Below, piece by piece: positions 6,871 through 10,741 of a DNA stretch of 10,741 nt; the stretch's first letter is position 1, and the number at the start of each line of letters is the position of its first letter. The translations under genes were made by a program, and so were the position numbers. The notes beneath the pieces were generated by a model, which did no database searches, was not told where the DNA came from, and worked only from the letters and a program-made list of their open reading frames with translations. The DNA comes from Gyrodactylus bullatarudis (taxonomy: Eukaryota > Platyhelminthes > Monogenea > Gyrodactylidea > Gyrodactylidae), in assembly GCA_012064415.1 (NCBI GenBank), contig SSNU01002951.1:1-10741 (forward strand). The letters are read 5' to 3'.

Positions 6871-7784
6871 AGGCCAAGGTAGTTGAAGATTATAAGAATA
6901 GTTTTTTTGAACATAAGTTTGGTTTGTATAGATTTATGAGGAATTTCTCCTTCACCCTAACGTCTGTACTGTCATCCCCTGCATTTTTGTATAAAATTGA
7001 AAAGTTTGAAATTAAAGTTTCATGTCCGTCTTGTCTTAGATGCCTGGTCACCGCTGTGCCTTTCTTAAGATGATCATTCCCTCTAGTTGATAACTTCCTA
7101 ATTGTACGACCTATATATGTAGCTCCACAGTCACATTGGAATTTATAAATCGATAGGTTTTTCTTCAGGTTTCAGTAAATCTTTATGAATTAGGTTAAAC
7201 AATCTCTGAGTTTTAAATACAATTTTCAATTGTATGTTGTTATAATGTTTATTAAAGAGATCAGTTAACTTTCTTCTTAAATCGTTACTAAAACCATCTA
7301 CTTTGAAATTAAGTTTCATGAAAATCGTGGTTTTCTCAACTTCATCTGTGTTTTCTACGACATCTCAATCGACTGGTAAGTTGATAAATTTGTCCACAAA
7401 TTTATTAGAATAACCGTTTTTCCATTAAACATATCTTCGTGCTCTCTATTTCTTTAGGTATTTCCTCTGGACTCACTATTCTTCTTATCCCCTTTCCTAG
7501 GCCAATTACTAAACCAACTTTATGTGAAACAGGACTTAAACTGGCATAATGGAGATATTTATGTCTTTTTCTGAAATGTTCCTTTGAATTAACCCATCTT
7601 TTCTGGTTAGTTTTACATGTAAGAAGCTTAAAATATCAGTAGATTATTTTTCCATAGTAAACGTTTCTTCAGTAAACGGGCTTCATCAAAATAAAAGTGT
7701 CATCGACATATCTGATGTAAACATCAGTAAAAGAATTGATTGTTTCAGACATTTTATTCAGTTCTAACCAGCCTAAGATATCAG
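6871..7784 (-). pseudogene. Penelope-like element copy B: RT C-terminal part plus GIY-YIG endonuclease
   Basis: Read on the minus strand the copy starts at about 7784 with GWLELNKMSETINS, then YIRYVDDTFILMKP, so the catalytic YVDD of RT motif C is present while motifs A and B are missing by 5' truncation. Between MKP and FTMEK about 60 bp present in copy C (encoding the VDDFFSKMSSF region) are deleted, followed by stops. The thumb-like region is recognisable but frameshifted, including a damaged KFVDKF segment. The last 90 codons (7159-6890) are intact and encode the endonuclease, annotated separately. The element ends at 6871, 19 bases after the stop codon, at the same base as copy C (AGGCCAAGG on the plus strand). 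No target-site duplication was obvious. In Penelope-like elements the RT copies the transcript at the target and the GIY-YIG domain nicks DNA; this copy can no longer do so as one protein. Confidence 0.83.
6890..7159 (-). CDS. Uninterrupted GIY-YIG endonuclease domain of PLE copy B
   Basis: This frame is open for 89 codons with no ATG near its beginning. It reads YKFQCDCGATYIGRTIRKLS at the start: YKFQC is the first strand (the GIY position) and TYIGRT the YIG motif with the conserved Arg region following. DHLKKGTAVTRHLRQ comes next, and VKEKFLINLYKPNLC near the end supplies the Glu of the ExxxIxxxxP motif that binds the catalytic metal in GIY-YIG nucleases. The single CxC before the YIG motif is a feature of some Penelope-like endonucleases. 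It ends at TAA 6892-6890. Upstream the frame is lost at the KPEEK segment by a frameshift relative to copy C, so it is not translated from the RT frame. Catalytic residues appear preserved, but expression is unlikely without a start codon. Confidence 0.75.
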   Translation of the reverse strand, partial: NLSIYKFQCDCGATYIGRTIRKLSTRGNDHLKKGTAVTRHLRQDGHETLISNFSILYKNAGDDSTDVRVKEKFLINLYKPNLCSKKLFL

Positions 7785-8284
7785 CTATGGCCAAAAATGT
7801 CAATTTCTAATATAATTTTGTCACATCAGCGTATACCATGTGAGGGGGGTGAGGGTATGTGTTATGACTAGGGCCTCAAAAAGTCCTAAAAAGTCTATTT
7901 TAATCTAAGGATCATATGAATTGAGGATTAAGAAAATGTAAAAATTAATTAATTTCCATGATCCAGATGAAAGTTATTAAGTCTTAGATAGGTCTTATTT
8001 TCATGATAAGGTCTTAAAAAGTTTAGGGTTCAACGTTTTAGGTCTTAAAACCCAATAATGATTGATAAATCTTCATATCAAATATTCAGTCAGAACTTCT
8101 CAAAATCAAACGATGAAAACAGCGTGGTTGTTTCCCATTGGTAGATTGGGGTAAATTGATGTATTTGATATGTTTTCACACCATATACATCTTACCATAT
8201 ATTACCTTGTGTATAAAATATTGACCAATCAGAATCGTTTTCCCCATAACAATATTTTTTTTTCCACCACATAACGATTACAGC
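7785..8284. other. Intergenic stretch between PLE copy B and hAT copy 3
   Basis: No coding frame was recognised. It contains the repeat cluster at 7869-8053 described separately. Closer to the next fragment, a TATA-like word GTATAAAAT (8211-8219) and a canonical CCAAT box (GACCAATCAG, 8223-8232) lie within 75 bp upstream of the ATG at 8285. Their order is the reverse of the usual CCAAT-then-TATA arrangement, so a promoter role is only a possibility. Confidence 0.4.
7869..8053. repeat. Degenerate GTCTTAAAAAG repeats with possible hAT terminus
   Basis: TAGGGCCTCAAAAAG starts at 7869 and is followed by AGTCCTAAAAAGTC (7882-7895), AAGTCTTAGATAGGTCTTA (7979-7997), AAGGTCTTAAAAAGTTTAGG (8008-8027) and TAGGTCTTAAAACCC (8039-8053). 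All are variants of (A)GGTCTTAAAA in direct orientation. A C/TAGGG-type end plus spaced short motifs 230-410 bp before a transposase start would fit a hAT terminal and subterminal region for copy 3. No matching opposite terminus was identified. Confidence 0.35.
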
Positions 8285-8737
8285 ATGCCGAGACAAGAAC
8301 TCTTACCTCTAGCAAAGCTCTTAAGTTCAAGAAAATGTATCCCGATGAATTCGATGTAACTGTACAAGGCACTCTATTCTGTAAAATTTGCAACAAGATA
8401 GTAAAATGTGACAAGCAGTTTTATCTCGACCAGCATAGGATATCTAAGAAGCATCAAAGTTTCATTCAAATCGAAACGAAGAGAGAAAGGCATGAATCGC
8501 AAACTTTTCTTCATTTGGAGAACTTTTCAACTCACCGGAAACTTCTTGAATGGCTATTGAAAAATGGAATTCCTTTGTGGATACTCAGTTATGAAGAAAC
8601 TAAGGAGTTTTTTTCAACCTGCTTCAATTTTAGCCTGCTATCCCACGAGTCATAGAAAAATGGTCAAAAGCATATACGATGAAAAGCAGGCAAAAATCAA
8701 TGGCAAGCTGCGAAATCAGCCAACATTCGTTATTTAG
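8285..8737 (+). pseudogene. hAT transposase N-terminal fragment with BED/CGGBP1-like finger (copy 3)
   Basis: The main frame (ATG 8335, also open upstream through KALKFKK) reads MYPDEFDVTVQGTLFCKICN, then QFYLDQHRISKKHQSFI: a C-x2-C and a H-x5-H finger as in CGGBP1-like hAT proteins, where an FCKxC strand is followed by a QHxxSKKH helix. An earlier ATG at 8285 (MPRQELLP) is one frame off and may be the original start. The frame stops at 8655, but a shift within the T-run near 8610 continues the sense as QPASILACYPTSHRKMVKSI and KINGKLRNQ to the stop at 8735-8737, matching where hAT proteins link the finger to the catalytic fold. The catalytic core (IDES, SDA, CxxH) does not follow. Copy 2 has the same architecture with a different finger sequence (CLLCGSS, HELTQKH), so copies 2 and 3 are not recent duplicates. 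Confidence 0.68.
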
Positions 8738-8744
8738 AAAATTG

Positions 8745-8940
8745 AAAAAAGATATATTAAAACCAAATGTACATTTCTTGAAGCATCATCAGTTGTAATT
8801 CTTCAAAAATGATATAAGTTAAGAATTCATTCAAGATAATATTTTACAAATCATGAAAGAAAATAATAATAAAATGCAAGCTGGAAAAACACCAAAACTC
8901 TCCAATAAATAGCAAGTGGAGAGAAAAGTGAAAAAGCTCA
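8745..8940 (+). other. Possible hAT C-terminal remnant directly after copy 3
   Basis: Two short plus-strand frames read YIKTKCTFLEASSVVILQK (about 8752-8813) and NILQIMKENNNKMQAGKTPK (about 8839-8900). The order, a YIxxNxxFLxxS-like strand then an amphipathic helix ending near a K-rich segment, resembles the C-terminal end of compact hAT proteins. If so, copy 3 is an internally deleted element in which the finger region is joined to the C-terminus. The similarity is weak and the claim is an inference. The stretch ends at the PLE copy C terminus. Confidence 0.2.
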
Positions 8941-8943
8941 CAT

Positions 8944-10108
8944 AGGCCAAGGGAGTTGAAGATTATAGGAATAGTTTTTCTGAACACAGATTAGGTTTAT
9001 ATAGGTTAATAAGAAATTTCTCTTTCACCCATCTATGCTGTCGTCATTAGGGTTTTTGTATAAAACGGAAAAATATGAAATTGAAGCTGTATGATCTTCT
9101 TGTCTAAGATGCCTTGTAACCGCAGTATCCTTCTTCAGATGATCCTCCGCTCGTGTAGATAATCTTTCTACCTATATATGAGGCTCCACAATCACATTGG
9201 AATTTGTAAACTAATAGTTTTCTCCTCTGGCTTTAGTTAATCCTTATGAATCAAACTAAACAATCTCTGAGTTTTAAATACAATTTTCAATTGTATGTTA
9301 TTATAATGTTGATTGATGAGATCATTTAACCTTCTTCTAATGTCATTGCTGAACCCATCACCCTTGAAGTTGAGCTTCATAAAAATAGTTTTTTTTTCCA
9401 ATTCATCTGTTTCGACAACCTCATTTCTATCCATAGATACATTCATGAATTTGTCAACAAATTTACCAGGATAACCATTTTCCATCAGACTTAACTTCAC
9501 GTTCTCTATTTCGTCAGACCAGTCCTCAGGGCTTGCTATCTTTCTTATCCTCTTAGACCAATTACTAAGCCAACTTTATGAGAAATAGGACTGAAACTAG
9601 CATAATGTAGATACTTCCCGGTGTCAGTCTTATAAATATTTCTCAGAATTGATCCATCTACTCTTCTAGTCAATTTGACATCTAAGAAACTCAAGATACC
9701 ATTAGATTCTCTTTCCATAGTAAAAACTATATTCGGATGAAACGAACTCATCTTGGAGAAAAAATCATCTACTGATACGTTAGGCTTCATTAAAAGTGTC
9801 ATCAACATATCTGATGTAAACATCAGTGTAAGAATTGATTGTTTCAGACATTTTATTTAATTCTAACCAACCTAGGAAAAGAGGACTAAGAGGTGAACCC
9901 ATAGCTATTCCATCTTTCTGGATGAATACTTTGTTTTGAAATGATAACGGAACGTTCGTACAACAGATCCTAATGAGATCAGTGATCTCATTACTTTGCA
10001 TTTCAAAACCTTCATCAATGAAAGATTTTATAACAGATAATGTCTCCTCAATAGGTATACTAGGAAATAAAGAGCTTACATCTAATGAAATCATTTCATT
10101 TAACCCTC
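8944..10108 (-). pseudogene. Penelope-like element copy C: RT core plus GIY-YIG, frameshifted
   Basis: From about 10108 the minus strand reads GLNEMISLDVSSLFPSIP (motif A, Asp at 10082-10080), KDGIAMGSPLSPLFLGWLE (motif B) and YIRYVDDTF (motif C, DD at 9803-9798), all in one frame to a stop near 9780. Just after YVDD five bases present in copy B are missing, shifting the sense into the next frame (9823-9545, MKPNVSVDDFF, ILSFLDVKLTRR). Another shift near 9560 leads to SPEDWSDEIENVKLSLMENG and KFVDKFMNVSM (to 9237). The endonuclease begins YKFQCDCGASYIGR, shifts again into LSTRAEDHLKKDTAVTRHL, then loses four bases relative to copy B near 9035 before the NLQ-like end. The element ends at 8944, at the same base as copy B. 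It is truncated at its 5' end and abuts the piggyBac remnant. Conserved motifs make the identification firm; at least five breaks make it dead. Confidence 0.87.
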
Positions 10109-10109
10109 A

Positions 10110-10741
10110 TCCGAAGTATGGGATGCTATAGCACCCCAAGCGACTTTGAATAGCTCTCAAGATGTCGTTTTAACCGATTTCTCAATAATGGACGCACAAT
10201 TATTGCAGATAATTTTTTTTCAAGCATGGAACTAGTTCAGTACTTATTGACAAAAAACAACGTACGTAGGAACAGTAAGAAAAAATAAACCGTTTTTATC
10301 AAAACCTTTCCAATCAAAGATCACTCCTGGGAATACAACATATATAACTTATGGAAATGTGACAATCCTACGATTTGGACAGAAGAAGGATAAACCAGTT
10401 ATTTTGATATCTTTTCTGCACGGTGATATAGACAAAGAAGGAGTAAAACCTGATAAGTTACTACAATCATGCAAAATGTGGTGTTGACATTCTTGATCAG
10501 CTTATAGGAAATTATAGCTGCAGAAGAAAGACGCGTAGGTGGCCTTTGTCGTTATTTTGGAATTTACTCGATATTACTGCCTTTTACTATAAAAAAGAAT
10601 AAACGACAGCAACTTAGAATATTTTTGAAAAAGTTATCTGAGGAATTGATGGAAGTGAACGCCAAAGAAATTGTTGTTGAAAATGCCTATAAATCCCGTG
10701 AAAAAAAGGATGAAATCAGATCGGAAACAAGGTCGGTGCTC
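10110..10741 (+). pseudogene. piggyBac transposase, frameshifted and cut by the right edge
   Basis: Four overlapping plus-strand frames give one piggyBac DDE domain. Before 10160 another frame carries NSSQDVV, probably the preceding helix. Frame one (10154-10288) reads RFLNNGRTIIADNFFSSMEL, whose ADNFF Asp (10208-10210) matches the second catalytic Asp (the DNxFTS motif). Frame two (10257-10487) has YVGTVRKNKPF, ITYGNVTILRFGQKKDKPVI and ISFLHGDIDKEG, the insertion and strand that follow in the family. Frame three (10474-10602) has KCGVDILDQLIGNYSCRRKT and RRWPLSLFWNLLDI; the GVDxxDQ Asp (10486-10488) corresponds to the third catalytic Asp. Frame four (10604 to the edge) continues RIFLKKLSEELMEVN, the helix after the core. 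The N-terminus and first catalytic Asp are missing, cut off where PLE copy C abuts, and the C-terminal zinc-binding region would lie beyond the window. The family call is strong. Confidence 0.82.

Noticed and set aside
6701..6886. 61-codon plus-strand frame (MYHLEIKYFSPKIYS)
   Set aside because: It runs into the terminus of PLE copy B and has no recognisable motif. The minus strand here is equally ambiguous, so neither was annotated.
7869..8053. Repeated GTCTTAAAA words considered as a CRISPR-like or satellite array
   Set aside because: The repeats are degenerate, of different lengths and irregularly spaced, and the window is eukaryotic in character; hAT subterminal repeats are a better explanation.
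8229..8414. 61-codon minus-strand frame
   Set aside because: It is antisense to the BED-like finger of hAT copy 3 and has no motif of its own.

Overview
This window looks like AT-rich intergenic DNA from a eukaryote, most probably an arthropod. There are no operons, ribosome-binding sites or long bacterial-type genes. Almost all recognisable coding sequence belongs to broken eukaryotic transposable elements: Penelope-like retroelements (PLE), hAT transposons with a BED/CGGBP1-like N-terminal finger, a piggyBac transposase, and an integrase remnant resembling KRAB-A domain-containing protein 2-like (KRBA2-like) proteins. This mixture is familiar from insect and copepod genomes. The species cannot be fixed from the sequence alone.

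Layout, left to right. Positions 1-140 (minus) hold the start of a polar, basic reading frame that runs off the left edge. Three CCAAT boxes oriented for it lie at 293-377, so this may be a host gene. 429-721 (plus) is a frameshifted hAT catalytic-core fragment. 767-1169 (minus) is the KRBA2-like integrase remnant, preceded on the same strand by a coherent but unrecognised decayed protein at 1157-1796. 1797-2534 is AT-rich with no gene seen. 2535-3126 (plus) is PLE copy A, the N-terminal half of the ORF up to the start of the reverse transcriptase (RT) core. 3655-3996 and 4076-4369 (minus) are two helix-turn-helix-like relics. 4509-5504 (minus) is the most complete hAT transposase, broken by frameshifts and one internal stop. 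5761-5910 and 6290-6619 (minus) are two orphan coding-like segments, the second with a C2H2-type finger.

From 6871 the same PLE family returns twice on the minus strand. Copy B (6871-7784) is 5'-truncated within the RT but keeps an uninterrupted GIY-YIG domain. Copy C (8944-10108) keeps RT motifs A, B and C but is frameshifted downstream. Between them lie a possible hAT terminal region with repeated motifs (7869-8053) and a third hAT fragment encoding the N-terminal finger (8285-8737). From about 10110 to the right edge runs a frameshifted piggyBac transposase (plus) with two catalytic-type aspartates still visible; copy C is truncated right against it.

The genes do not work together as a system. 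The window is a nest of dead mobile elements inserted beside or into one another. The three PLE fragments are complementary pieces of one family ORF, and the three hAT pieces appear to belong to related elements. I did not find convincing evidence of a new functional system. The parts least explained are the relics at 1157-1796, 4076-4369, 5761-5910 and 6290-6619, and the left-edge frame.
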